This document shows positions 27,311-37,000 of a stretch of 64,000 nt of DNA, one piece after another (position 1 is the stretch's first letter; each line of letters starts with the position of its first letter). A model generated the notes under the pieces. It ran no database searches and was not told the DNA's origin. It was given only the letters and a program-made list of their open reading frames with translations. Origin of the DNA: Tannerellaceae bacterium (lineage in GTDB: Bacteria > Bacteroidota > Bacteroidia > Bacteroidales > Tannerellaceae); assembly GCA_021201295.1 (NCBI GenBank), contig JAJQFE010000023.1, forward strand, positions 62,001 through 126,000. The letters run 5' to 3'. The translations under genes were made by a program, and so were the position numbers.

Positions 27311-29470
27311 ATGAAAAGACTTTTATCTATTGGACTCTCTTTATTGCTGGCCATTCCGGTGGCAGCAGATGAGGGGATGTGGTTATTGCCCTTATTGAAA
27401 CAACAGAAATTTCCGGAGATGCAGGCGCTGGGTCTCAAATTGCAGGACTATGATATTTATAGTCCCGATTCGGCTTCTATCAAGGATGCTGTGGTGATCT
27501 TCGGCGGAGGGTGTACCGGAGAGATCGTTTCTCCGGATGGTTTGTTATTGACTAACCATCATTGTGGATACGGCCAGATCCAGAAACACAGTTCTGTGGA
27601 GCATGATTACCTGACGGATGGTTTCTGGGCCATGACACGGGCGGAGGAACTTCCGAATCCTGAGTTAAAGGTCACTTTTATTGATAAGATTGAGGATGTG
27701 ACGGACTATGTCTTGAAGGAACTGGAAAAGGATTTGGATCCTAACAGCATGAATTACCTTTCTCCTGCTTATCTGAACGGACTGGCTGTGGAGAAGGCAG
27801 GTGAACAGTTTTTGCAGGATAATCCGGGTACGGAGGTGGAAATCAAGGCTTTTTACGGAGGAAATAAATATTATATGTTTACCAAGAAGATCTATTCGGA
27901 TGTTCACCTGGTAGGTGCCCCTCCTTCTTCTATCGGTAAGTTTGGTGCAGATACGGATAACTGGATGTGGCCCCGGCATACCGGTGACTTTACGGTTTTC
28001 CGTGTATATGCGGATGCGAATGGGAATCCTGCCGAATATAGTGAACAGAATGTGCCTCTACGGCTGAAACGCTGGTTAAAGATCTCTTTGAAAGGAGTAC
28101 AGGAAAATGATTTTGCGATGATGATGAGTTTTCCGGGCCGTACCAATACCTATTATACCTCCTGGGAAGTGGCGGAACGGCGTGATATCGATAACACGGT
28201 TCGTATTAATATCCGGGAGATACGCCAACAGGTGATACTGGAGGAGATGTTAAAAGACCCGGTGGTGAGGATCCAATATTCCAGTAAATATGCCGGTTCA
28301 ACGAATGCTTATAAGAATTCTATCGGTAGCAACTGGGCCATCAATAAACGTGATTTTGAGCAGGTGAAGCAGGCGGAACAGGATCGGTTGGCGGATTGGT
28401 CTGTCCGTATGAATAAACCGGAATACCGGGAAGCGCTGGCTGTGTTGGAACGGATCGTAAAAGACCGGGAAGATTTGCGTTTCCGTAGCTGGATGCTGGA
28501 TGAGGCGATCTCCCGTGGGATTGAGTTTACCCGTGTTCCTTCTGCTGTGGAACCTTTGACAGAGGCTTTGAAGAAGAAAGACCATGAAGCTCAGAAAAGT
28601 GAACTGGAGAGATTAAGTAATGGATATTACCGCTTTGCAGATAAGGATTATTCTTTCATGGTGGATAAGAAGATCGCTAAAGTGCTTCTGAAAGAGTACA
28701 GATGGCTAATTCCGGCAGATAAGCAGCCTGCTTATTTTCAGGTGATTGATAAGCAGTTTAAAGGGGATGTGGATGGGTTTATAGAGTATCTGTTCCGTAC
28801 ATCCATTTTCGGAAGTGAAGAGCATTTCAAAAAGTTTTACGACCGTCCTTCTGTAAAAGTACTGGAAAATGACCCGATGATCCTGTTTGCCCAATCGGTT
28901 CAGCAGGAAAAACAATATCTGGCAGATGCATTGAAAGATTTTGATGCGTCGTATGCCCAGGCTCACCGTACCTATGTGAAGGGATTGCTGGACATGTACG
29001 GTGACCGTGCTAATTTCCCGGATGCCAATTTCAGCTTACAGCTGACGTATGGACAGGTGAAAGGATATGTACCCCGGGATGCAGTCTATTATGATTGCCA
29101 GACCACTCTGGAAGGGGTGATGGAGAAAGAGGACCCGGATAACTGGGAGTTTGTGGTTCCGCAACGCTTAAAAGAACTTTACCTGGCTAAAGATTACGGA
29201 CCATATGGGATGAAGAATGGCCGGATGCCTGTTAATTTCTGTGCGACTACGCACAGTACAGGTGGTAATTCGGGAAGTCCGGTCTTGAATGCGAACGGGG
29301 AACTGATCGGTCTTAATTTTGACCGGAACTGGGAGGGTGTCGGAGGTGATATTCAATACCTGCCCGATTATCAGCGCAGTATTATTGTTGATATACGCTA
29401 TGTCTTGTTTATTATAGATAAATATGCGGGGGCAGGCTATTTACTGGAGAAAATGGATTTAATTCACTGA
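27311..29470 (+). CDS. S46-family dipeptidyl-peptidase (DPP11-like)
   Basis: 719 residues with a signal peptide (MKRLLSIGLSLLLAIPVAAD). The chymotrypsin-type catalytic elements are visible: His in LLTNHHCGYGQIQ and Ser in HSTGGNSGSPVLN (about residue 654). Eighteen residues after the Ser lies Arg in NFDRNWEG. In P. gingivalis S46 enzymes an Arg here marks DPP11 (Asp/Glu at P1), while DPP7 has Gly, so acidic-residue specificity is inferred. These periplasmic enzymes supply dipeptides to asaccharolytic or peptide-using Bacteroidales. A GTG three codons earlier is an alternative start. Confidence 0.9.
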   Translation: MKRLLSIGLSLLLAIPVAADEGMWLLPLLKQQKFPEMQALGLKLQDYDIYSPDSASIKDAVVIFGGGCTGEIVSPDGLLLTNHHCGYGQIQKHSSVEHDYLTDGFWAMTRAEELPNPELKVTFIDKIEDVTDYVLKELEKDLDPNSMNYLSPAYLNGLAVEKAGEQFLQDNPGTEVEIKAFYGGNKYYMFTKKIYSDVHLVGAPPSSIGKFGADTDNWMWPRHTGDFTVFRVYADANGNPAEYSEQNVPLRLKRWLKISLKGVQENDFAMMMSFPGRTNTYYTSWEVAERRDIDNTVRINIREIRQQVILEEMLKDPVVRIQYSSKYAGSTNAYKNSIGSNWAINKRDFEQVKQAEQDRLADWSVRMNKPEYREALAVLERIVKDREDLRFRSWMLDEAISRGIEFTRVPSAVEPLTEALKKKDHEAQKSELERLSNGYYRFADKDYSFMVDKKIAKVLLKEYRWLIPADKQPAYFQVIDKQFKGDVDGFIEYLFRTSIFGSEEHFKKFYDRPSVKVLENDPMILFAQSVQQEKQYLADALKDFDASYAQAHRTYVKGLLDMYGDRANFPDANFSLQLTYGQVKGYVPRDAVYYDCQTTLEGVMEKEDPDNWEFVVPQRLKELYLAKDYGPYGMKNGRMPVNFCATTHSTGGNSGSPVLNANGELIGLNFDRNWEGVGGDIQYLPDYQRSIIVDIRYVLFIIDKYAGAGYLLEKMDLIH

Positions 29471-29480
29471 TGCTTTTGTT

Positions 29481-29497
29481 CCCGGACTTGTTCCGGG
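29481..29497 (+). terminator. Possible hairpin after the S46 peptidase
   Basis: CCCGGA / TCCGGG with a 5-nt loop lies 11 bp after the stop. It lacks a T run, so this is a weak terminator candidate. The remaining ~230 bp to the next gene shows nothing I can name. Confidence 0.35.
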
Positions 29498-29730
29498 ATA
29501 CCAAAGATACAAATTGCACTCTTTATTTATAACGGGAACTATCGTCTCCTGTCCGGTTCTGGAGTAAGTCTGAAACAGATGGGAACTTCTGTTGAAATCC
29601 ATAGTAAGGGAGTAAGGAAGATAGAGTTATATTTTAGCGAAATATATAAAAGTATAGCAAAAGTAAAAGGAATAAATCCATGAATCTGACTTCATAGGAT
29701 TTATTCCTTATATCTTAAAGAATTCTGTGA

Positions 29731-29901
29731 TTACAGAGTAAATTCATCTAAATCAGCAGCCTTTACCCAGAAAATGTGGCCATTGCGGGAAAAAACCAGT
29801 TCGCCATTCTCTTTTTTCTTTTCAAAAACCAGACGTTGAAAAGCGATATTAGCTCCTTTTACTATATTCTCTTCAAATTCTCTTATTTCCTGCTCACTCA
29901 T
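29731..29901 (-). CDS. Small protein overlapping the zeta-toxin gene (putative antitoxin or partner)
   Basis: 56 residues from MSEQEIREFEENIVKGANIA to the acidic end DLDEFTL. It has an acidic N-terminal helix and a short basic/aromatic beta-like half (GHIFWVKAADL). Its ATG lies 8 bp inside the 3' end of the zeta-like gene, so the two are translationally coupled. That coupling to a kinase toxin is the basis for suggesting an antitoxin. There is no sequence similarity to epsilon antitoxin that I can see, and the order (toxin first) is reversed from the classic epsilon-zeta pair. Confidence 0.65.
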   Translation of the reverse strand: MSEQEIREFEENIVKGANIAFQRLVFEKKKENGELVFSRNGHIFWVKAADLDEFTL

Positions 29902-30475
29902 AATTTTTAAGTTTAGTGTATACCGTAGGATTGTATATCTCCTTTTTTTCATTTTTGAATCCTTTTGCAATTATTTCCATCGGCGACATGGAATTATCGG
30001 TTATCATCCAATAATCACTGCTTGGGAGGTAGAGTTCAAATAAATTTTTTATCCCAGCTTCATAACGCCTATGGATAGTGGCTTCTGCAATGTTGTGCCC
30101 TCCGGCAGCAACTCTCATCTTTACACGTTCTACGGCTAAATCCGGTGTATTAAGCCAAAAGTAGAGCAACGTCACGTAGTAGCCTTCATCCTGTGCTTTC
30201 CGCATCAGTTTCACTACTGAACGGGTGGCTAATGTGGTCTCCAACGCAAAGGTTTCCCGGGCACTGATCAGTTCCTTGATCCGTCTGTGCATAATCCGTC
30301 CTGCTTCAACAGCCACAGCTATACTGTCAGCATTAAAAGGAGAGAGACCTTTTGCAATCTCATCCGAATTAACAAATTCCTTACATTTTAGCATTTCTGG
30401 TAAAATGGTATAGGAAGCTGTTGTTTTTCCGGCTCCATTACATCCTGATATGATATATAGATATGGCACCTTCAC
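29894..30475 (-). CDS. Zeta-toxin family P-loop kinase
   Basis: 193 residues. Walker A SGCNGAGKTT at residues 9-18, then FVNSDEIAKGLSPF, ETFALETTLATRS and the VERVKMRVAAGGH .. IHRRYEAG segment typical of zeta-like kinases. Zeta toxins phosphorylate UDP-N-acetylglucosamine and block cell-wall synthesis, but many chromosomal relatives are not proven toxins. The start is a GTG (GTG AAG GTG CCA); a -7 box lies only ~12 bp upstream, so the mRNA has almost no leader. It is followed by the overlapping 56-aa gene. Confidence 0.8.
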   Translation of the reverse strand: MKVPYLYIISGCNGAGKTTASYTILPEMLKCKEFVNSDEIAKGLSPFNADSIAVAVEAGRIMHRRIKELISARETFALETTLATRSVVKLMRKAQDEGYYVTLLYFWLNTPDLAVERVKMRVAAGGHNIAEATIHRRYEAGIKNLFELYLPSSDYWMITDNSMSPMEIIAKGFKNEKKEIYNPTVYTKLKNYE

Positions 30476-30487
30476 ACATTAACGCTG

Positions 30488-30495
30488 CAAATATA
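30488..30495 (-). promoter_or_regulatory. Promoter of the zeta-toxin pair
   Basis: The minus strand reads TATATTTG (exact TAnnTTTG), with GTTG 19 bp upstream in the -33 position (3 of 4 matches to TTTG). It ends 12 bp before the GTG start. A second TATATTTG occurs at 30528-30535. Confidence 0.6.
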
Positions 30496-30605
30496 GGATA
30501 TTTGTTTAAAATGACAACATTTTTTCTCAAATATAACTTAAATGTGCAGAAAATGTACCCTAATTCTGATAGTTTTGTACTCTTAAAACGGGGTTTTGGA
30601 TCAAT

Positions 30606-31733
30606 TTATACCCATAGCAGGTCACTCATTATGGTGTCTGATATAAACATTCCCTGCCGGGAGAGTGTGAGTGTCTGGCCTGTCCGGGTTAACAGGTTTT
30701 TCTCTATATAAGTGGCTGCCTGTTGCCTGCAATAGTTTGTTAATCCGTTTCCAAATTGTTTTTCTATTTCTGAAAGCTGGATACCCCAGGAGGTTCTTAA
30801 ACCGGTAATAATGTAATCATTATAGCGGGTATAGAGGTCTAAGTTTTCCTGTTCCATCTGCGGGTTATTTCCGGTCATTCCCCGGATGTAAGCCGGTAAA
30901 GAGGAGACATTCCAGCACCGGGTGTATTGGTTATAGGAATGAGCGGATGGGCCTAATCCTATATATTTCTCTCCTTTCCAGTAGGCACTGTTGTGCCGGG
31001 AAATGGCCCCGGGTTTTGCAAAGTTAGATATTTCATAGTGGGTAAAACCGGCTTTCGTTAATTTATCTATTAAAGTAGAGAAGAATGCCAAGCTGGTTTC
31101 TTCCTCTACCGGTTTTATTTTTCCCTGTTCCTTCCATTTGTAAAGCCGGGTATTTTCTTCGTAGGTGAGGTGATAGGCAGAGAGGTGAGGAATTTCTAAC
31201 CGGATCGCTTCCCGGATATTCTGTTTCCAGCTACTTAAGGTTTGTCCGGGGAGTTCATAGATCAGATCAATACTCAGGTTTTGATACCCATATTCCTTAC
31301 ATGCCCGGACTGCCTGGATGGCCTGAGCGGCTGTATGCCTGCGGTTCAGGAATTTCAGGTCTGTATCCTGGAAACTCTGGATACCCATACTGATCCTGTT
31401 GAAGGGAAGCAGACGAAGTTTTTCCAGGTAATCCGGTTGTAGATCATCCGGATTGGCTTCAAGGGTAATTTCCGGTTGGCCGGATAGGGTAAAATAGGTA
31501 TGGATTCCCTCGAAAATCTTCTTTAAATCTTCCGGTGATAATTGGGAAGGGGTTCCTCCTCCCAGATAGATGGTGTCTATACATTCCTCTCCTATATAGT
31601 CTTTTCTTAGCACCATCTCTTTAAGCAGAGCTGTCAGATAGGCTTCTTTCAACTGCATATGGGTGTTGGAAAAGAAATCGCAATAAATACAACGTTTCAC
31701 ACAAAAGGGAATATGGATGTAGAGGCCCGCCAT
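30606..31733 (-). CDS. hemW: Radical SAM protein HemW (heme chaperone)
   Basis: 375 residues. The radical-SAM cysteines are at the N-terminus (MAGLYIHIPFCVKRCIYCDF, C11/C15/C18), followed by YLGGGTPSQL, EANPDD, RISMGIQSFQD, the YELPGQT segment and the C-terminal HemW domain. HemW proteins are related to oxygen-independent coproporphyrinogen oxidase but act in heme trafficking; they have CxxxCxxC followed by F, as here, without the longer HemN-type motif. The gene appears monocistronic. Confidence 0.9.
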   Translation of the reverse strand: MAGLYIHIPFCVKRCIYCDFFSNTHMQLKEAYLTALLKEMVLRKDYIGEECIDTIYLGGGTPSQLSPEDLKKIFEGIHTYFTLSGQPEITLEANPDDLQPDYLEKLRLLPFNRISMGIQSFQDTDLKFLNRRHTAAQAIQAVRACKEYGYQNLSIDLIYELPGQTLSSWKQNIREAIRLEIPHLSAYHLTYEENTRLYKWKEQGKIKPVEEETSLAFFSTLIDKLTKAGFTHYEISNFAKPGAISRHNSAYWKGEKYIGLGPSAHSYNQYTRCWNVSSLPAYIRGMTGNNPQMEQENLDLYTRYNDYIITGLRTSWGIQLSEIEKQFGNGLTNYCRQQAATYIEKNLLTRTGQTLTLSRQGMFISDTIMSDLLWV

Positions 31734-32016
31734 AGGATTTATTTAATTTACATACAAAGGTAGGAATTAAATGGTAAGCGGGAATTCTTTCTGGTCGCTT
31801 TTCCCCTGGATCTATCCTATTAATCAGGATTTTCTCTATATTTTAAAAATCCCTGTTTTCTCTTAAGTAATAACAATTAGTAAGCATTATGTGTTTAAGA
31901 ACTATGTTCTGTAACAGCGGTGGTGGCATTGCTTTTCTCCCTTGCAATCATTAATTTGCGAACTCTTGTTTTTAGTTTTATTAAAACTTATTGTTAAACT
32001 CATAATACCTGATATC

Positions 32017-34173
32017 ATGAAAGTATATCAAACAAATGAAATTAAGAACATCGCCATTCTGGGAAGTTCTGGCTCTGGGAAAACCACTCTCGCTGAAGCA
32101 ATGCTTTTCGAGGGTGGAGTTATAAAACGTCGTGGTACTGTAGATGCCGGAAATACAGTCAGCGATTATTTCCCGGTTGAGAAAGAGTATGGCTACTCGG
32201 TGTTCTCGACCGTTTTTAGTGTGGAATGGCAGAACCGGAAGTTAAATTTTATTGACTGTCCAGGCTCGGATGATTTCATTGGTGGTGCAGTGGCTGCTTT
32301 GAATGTGACGGACACGGCTTTGATGGTAATTAATGCCCAGTATGGGGTGGAAGTGGGAACGATCAACCAGTTCCGGTATACCGAACAGTTCCATAAGCCT
32401 GTGATATTTGTTGTCAATCAGCTGGATAATGAAAAGGCGAATTATGATAGTGTCCTGATGCAATTGAAAGACCAATATGGTGCTAAAGTCGTTCCTGTTC
32501 AGTATCCCGTTTCCACAGGACCTGCCTTTAATGCTGTGGTAGATGTATTGAAAATGAAAATGTATCGTTGGAAACCGGAAGGTGGTGTTCCGGAAGTACT
32601 GGATATCCCGGCAGACCAGATGGATAAAGCGATGAAATTGCATGGTGCCTTAGTAGAAGCTGCCGCGGAAAATGACGATGCCCTGATGGAAAAATTCTTT
32701 GAAGAAGGTACCTTGAGTGAAGATGACATGCGGGCAGGTATCAGTGCCGGATTGGTAGCGAGAGGGATGTTCCCGGTCTTTTGTGTCTGTGCCGGACGGG
32801 ATATGTGTGTACGCCGTACCCTGGAATTCCTGGGAAATGTAGTGCCTACTACAGACCGGATGCCTCGCCCGGTGACCACAGACGGCACGGAAGTTACTCC
32901 TGACCCGGATGGACCTACCAGCCTGTTCTTCTTTAAAATAACCGTAGAACCGCATATCGGGCAGGTCTCTTATTTCAAATTGATATCAGGAAAAGTAAAA
33001 GAAGGAGATGACCTGTTAAATGCGGACCGTGGTTCTAAGGAGCGTATGGCTCAGTTGTTTGTGGTAGCCGGACAGACCCGTACCCCAGTCAGTGAGATGG
33101 TGGCCGGAGATATCGGAGCTACTGTGAAACTGAAAGATGTTCGCCGGGGTAATACCCTGAATGGAAAGGGATGTGATTATAAATTTGACTTTATTAAATA
33201 TCCGAACCCGAAATATCGCCGTGCGATCCGGGCGGTGAATGAGGCGGATGCAGAAAAACTGAGTGAATTGCTGACCCGTATGCGTGAGGAAGATCCGACA
33301 TGGGTAATCGAACAGTCTAAAGAACTGAAACAGACTATTGTTTCCGGACAAGGTGAATTCCACCTGCGCACCCTGAAGTGGCGTCTAGAAAATAATGAAA
33401 AATTAGCGATCGAATATCTGGAACCGAAAATCCCTTACCGGGAAACCATTACCAAACCCGCACGTGCGGATTACCGTCACAAGAAACAATCGGGTGGTGC
33501 CGGACAGTTTGGTGAAGTGCATCTGATCGTGGAACCTTATTATGAAGGTATGCCTGCGCCGGATACGTATCGTTTCGGTGGACAGGAATATAAGATGAAT
33601 GTCCGTGATACGCAGACATATGATCTGGAATGGGGCGGAAAACTGGTCTTTGTAAACTGTATTGTCGGTGGTGCCATTGATACCCGTTTCCTTCCAGCTA
33701 TTCTGAAAGGGGTGATGGGACGTATGGAACAGGGACCTTTAACCGGCTCTTATGCACGGGATGTACGCATTTGTGTGTATGATGGAAAAATGCACCCGGT
33801 AGACAGTAATGAGATCTCTTTTATGCTGGCAGGTAGAAATGCCTTCAGCAGTGCATTTAAAGAAGCCGGTCCTAAGATTCTGGAACCGGTCTATGATGTG
33901 GAAGTATCTGTGCCTGGTGATTATTTGGGGGATGTCATGAGTGACCTCCAGGGACGCCGTGCGATCATCATGGGTATGAATAGTGAGAAAGGGTATGAAA
34001 AACTACTGGCTAAAGTGCCATTAAAAGAGATGTCTAACTATTCCACTTCGCTGAGTTCGATTACGGGGGGACGGGCTTCTTTCATTATGAAGTTTGCTGC
34101 CTATGAACTGGCTCCCGGCGATGTACAGGATAAATTGCTGAAAGAATACGAAGAAAGCCAGGGAGACGATTGA
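32017..34173 (+). CDS. Elongation factor G paralogue (EF-G2 type)
   Basis: 718 residues with EF-G domains in order, but the GTPase motifs are altered: G1 is GSSGSGKTTLAE instead of AHxDxGKTT, the switch I RGITI is missing (YGYSVFSTVFS), G3 is DCPGSDDF with Ser replacing the catalytic His of DTPGH, and G4 is NQLD. This fits the Bacteroides EF-G paralogue reported to support translation without GTP hydrolysis and to matter under carbon limitation and in gut colonisation. The start at 32017 follows a long untranslated stretch; an upstream in-frame ATG gives a non-conserved extension. Confidence 0.88.
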   Translation: MKVYQTNEIKNIAILGSSGSGKTTLAEAMLFEGGVIKRRGTVDAGNTVSDYFPVEKEYGYSVFSTVFSVEWQNRKLNFIDCPGSDDFIGGAVAALNVTDTALMVINAQYGVEVGTINQFRYTEQFHKPVIFVVNQLDNEKANYDSVLMQLKDQYGAKVVPVQYPVSTGPAFNAVVDVLKMKMYRWKPEGGVPEVLDIPADQMDKAMKLHGALVEAAAENDDALMEKFFEEGTLSEDDMRAGISAGLVARGMFPVFCVCAGRDMCVRRTLEFLGNVVPTTDRMPRPVTTDGTEVTPDPDGPTSLFFFKITVEPHIGQVSYFKLISGKVKEGDDLLNADRGSKERMAQLFVVAGQTRTPVSEMVAGDIGATVKLKDVRRGNTLNGKGCDYKFDFIKYPNPKYRRAIRAVNEADAEKLSELLTRMREEDPTWVIEQSKELKQTIVSGQGEFHLRTLKWRLENNEKLAIEYLEPKIPYRETITKPARADYRHKKQSGGAGQFGEVHLIVEPYYEGMPAPDTYRFGGQEYKMNVRDTQTYDLEWGGKLVFVNCIVGGAIDTRFLPAILKGVMGRMEQGPLTGSYARDVRICVYDGKMHPVDSNEISFMLAGRNAFSSAFKEAGPKILEPVYDVEVSVPGDYLGDVMSDLQGRRAIIMGMNSEKGYEKLLAKVPLKEMSNYSTSLSSITGGRASFIMKFAAYELAPGDVQDKLLKEYEESQGDD

Positions 34174-34200
34174 TTTACTATCTGGATAAATTTATGGCAA

Positions 34201-34236
34201 ACGGAGACAGGATCTGCTTCCTATCTCCGTTTTTTT
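34201..34236 (+). terminator. Terminator after the EF-G paralogue
   Basis: ACGGAGA / TCTCCGT stem, extended by AGG/CCT after one mismatch, followed by seven T. It sits between two convergent genes. Confidence 0.88.
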
Positions 34237-34240
34237 AGGG

Positions 34241-35191
34241 TTATGGGTGAACACATCTTACGTGGAAAGTATTTGTTAAATACTTATTTCCTCTTTCATA
34301 GTACCATTTATTGACTATATACACATAGTTGGCTCCGTTGCCTGTGGCTGTTTCGGATTCCGTACTACTCCAATAGGGAGCCGTATTAACGAAACCACTT
34401 AATTCATTTTGCCTTTCTGAAATTTCTTTCAGCTCTGCCCAGGTAGGAACTTTCCATTCTCCGGCCGGATATCCTGCTTCCTGATAGGCATTACAACCTG
34501 TTTTTTCAACGGCTGTGTAGGTGAAATTGTCCCGGGTTCCGTCTGAATAACCTGAATTGTAGAAATACTGGTGATTGTAATTGCCGTTAATACCTAACGC
34601 GGCAGCCCAGTCAAATTGTCCCGCATCCCAATGGGCAACAAAACGTCCGGTTGAAAGGACCACATGGTCATCTCCACCACCGCCACTTCCGTTTCCATTC
34701 GGGTTTTGTATTTCATAACGGAAAAGTTCCCATTCACTGGTATTTCCCAGATAGAAGAAACCTACCACCCGGGCCGGAGTTCCGGAAGAGGCATGGTAGG
34801 GAGGAATGGTTAAGGTGGTCACTCCTACGGACCCGGTTCCGTTGATAATATCGGTCGCCAGATCCATTCCGGAGGATAGATCCTGGGCCTTTACATGCAG
34901 GGTAGTGGTAAAGGATCCGGTAGCAACGACTGAACGGGTTTCTCCGTCCGGATGGATAGCACCTGTCGGCGTGAGAGAGATCCCGTCTACATTCGGGGGA
35001 TAGGCTCTGGTAGAGATCACAAGTGAACTGATTAGTGACCGGACACTTTCCGGTAGGTCGGCATACGAATCATCCTGTGGTTCTACTACTGTTGCGTCCT
35101 CTTCTTGATGGAGGAGGCTGTCTTCTTTGTTGCATGAATGGAAAGAAATGGTCATACATAAGGCAAACAATACTAACAATCTGGTTTTCAT
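34241..35191 (-). CDS. Fimbrial-locus lipoprotein with one repeat module and a C-terminal FISUMP/DUF1566-like domain
   Basis: 316 residues: lipoprotein signal (LLVLFALCMTISFHSCNKED), one copy (~68-165) of the module shared with the four lipoproteins upstream (GISLTPTGAIHPDGETR .. TTLTIPPYHASSG .. VVGFFYLGNTSEWELF), a Gly-rich linker (GNGSGGGG), then a C-terminal domain with WKVPTWAELKEIS, YWSSTESE and FHVRCV, as in FISUMP/DUF1566 domains. It is the last gene of the leftward pilus operon. A terminal adhesin or tip-associated role is inferred from position. No lesion is visible. Confidence 0.72.
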   Translation of the reverse strand: MKTRLLVLFALCMTISFHSCNKEDSLLHQEEDATVVEPQDDSYADLPESVRSLISSLVISTRAYPPNVDGISLTPTGAIHPDGETRSVVATGSFTTTLHVKAQDLSSGMDLATDIINGTGSVGVTTLTIPPYHASSGTPARVVGFFYLGNTSEWELFRYEIQNPNGNGSGGGGDDHVVLSTGRFVAHWDAGQFDWAAALGINGNYNHQYFYNSGYSDGTRDNFTYTAVEKTGCNAYQEAGYPAGEWKVPTWAELKEISERQNELSGFVNTAPYWSSTESETATGNGANYVYIVNKWYYERGNKYLTNTFHVRCVHP

Positions 35192-35392
35192 AATTGAATG
35201 AATTAAAAATAATAATAAGGTTTCATTACAGGTGGCAGGAACGTCCCTGCCTACCTCGGTTCATCGTCTTTTTTCAGACAAGTAAGAGGCCCCGGTTTTT
35301 CTTTGCTGAACGATCTAAATCTGTTTTTATGTCAGCAGTTTTAGGTGGGTGGGATCGGTAAACAGTTGAAAGAGGATTCATCTGTTTCATTT

Positions 35393-36927
35393 TTATTGTT
35401 GGATAATCGTACTTTCTCCTACCCAATTCTGGCAGGGAATCACCCCTTTATCCCACCTTTGCCAGTCTTTGCCGTCTATGTAATACCATAGATACAGGGT
35501 TTTGGAGGTGGAACTGGTATTGTTATGCAGGGGAATGTTGTAGTTAACCTCTGACGAGTTATGATTCCCCGGGTTGGCAATGATGTAGCTATTACTTGCA
35601 AGATATCCGGCGGCATCTCTCACCTGCAGCATCACTTCATTTTCCCTCCATAATCCTTTTAACTTTAAAGGCCAGGCCCCATTGGTTTTGGCTGCTCTGT
35701 AGGTTGAAGGATTCGGGTTGGTTATTTTACAATAGTAGGTATATTGCTTGACCACACTCCGGATTTCTCCCTGCAGTGTGATCCGGATCTAATCCTGTCC
35801 ATCAAAATACTCTACATCCCAGAGATAACCGGTAGTTTCCCCTTCGGCGGCCAGATTGTATACTGATTTCAGGTCCCAGCCATTCAAACCGATGTCCGGT
35901 ATCTGGAGCTGGCCTGTTCCGTCGTGAGGATGTCCGTGATTTAAAATGTCCTGGGAAATGACTCCCCGGGTGACGACGCCTATCACCTCTTTTGTAGAGG
36001 TTTTAGCCCGGATCTGAACTTCCGTAAAATCTCCCGCCAGTGCAACGGTGACGACTGAGCCTTCCGGTTTTGCATCATTGGGGGTGAAATAGGCATAGGT
36101 AATGTGGATGACTCCTGTCCCTCCTCCGTCAGCTAACTGGAGGGCTTCATCGAAGGTGACCCAATGAGTATAGTCGATGGAGTATTGCAGATAAATCATC
36201 CGGTCATTAGGTTCCTCATTTTAGGTAAGAAGAAATCAAGGGTTACTGTATTCGGGTTCGTAAGAACCAGGTTATCTACAATGATGGTCTGGCTTGCAGT
36301 GATCACCCGGAAAAAGACCATTTGCGGAGAGACTTCCGGATAGGTTCCTGTTTTAAAAATAGTATATATTTTATCCTCATACGGAACCGGATCATCCATA
36401 TTACTGGTGAAGCCAATGTTGAGGTACGTGGAAGGTTGCTGAAATATTTCCACCCACTCCCATTCATAGGTCCGGATGTCAAAATATTCAAATAATAAAA
36501 CCCGTACATCATTCTCATGGCTGTTAAAAGCCGGGATACGGAGGGTTGTACTTCCGGATGTGCCATTTCCCTGAATGGTTCCTTCAGCCACCGTCCCTGT
36601 ATTAATTAAGTCAGATAACCGAACCTGAAGGATATAGGTAAAGGAACTGATGGCGGTGATGTTCATCTCTATCTCTCCGGTAGGGAGCATCATGCCAGGA
36701 GGAGTAAACTGTAGTAGTTCAACTCCTAACGGTAAAGATTCTGCCCGCAGATCCAGGAGTTTGTTTTGTACTTCACTGTCCAGGTGTTGGAACAGGGACA
36801 TTTGGACCCCATTCGCAGCCTTTGGGTAGTCTTCTGAAAAGAAATCCACACTTACCTCATGCAAACAGGAAGTAAGTGTGAATAAGGTGGCAAGAAAAAA
36901 TGTAATTACTGATAGTTTGGTTTTCAT
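35393..36927 (-). pseudogene. Modular fimbrial-locus lipoprotein with a frameshift and an in-frame TAG
   Basis: Reconstructed as ~511 residues, close to the intact 518-aa paralogue at 38644-40200. The signal is FFLATLFTLTSCLHE. Frame 1 ends in LDFFLPKMRNLMTG; one base later in codon phase the sequence reads NEEPNDRMIYLQYSIDYTHW, matching the paralogue's NEESSYRMVYVEYSLDYNEW, so one A is missing from the run near 36225. A TAG at 35789-35791 then interrupts YFDGQD-stop-IRITLQG in the same frame, where the paralogue has a Trp (NGEWITL). Two independent lesions make this the most damaged gene of the operon. Confidence 0.85.
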
Positions 36928-37000
36928 AGGGTATTATATGCTTATATGATCTACATACTATCCTGCCTGTAATTTGTTGTAAAAATATGTATTTTTTCTT

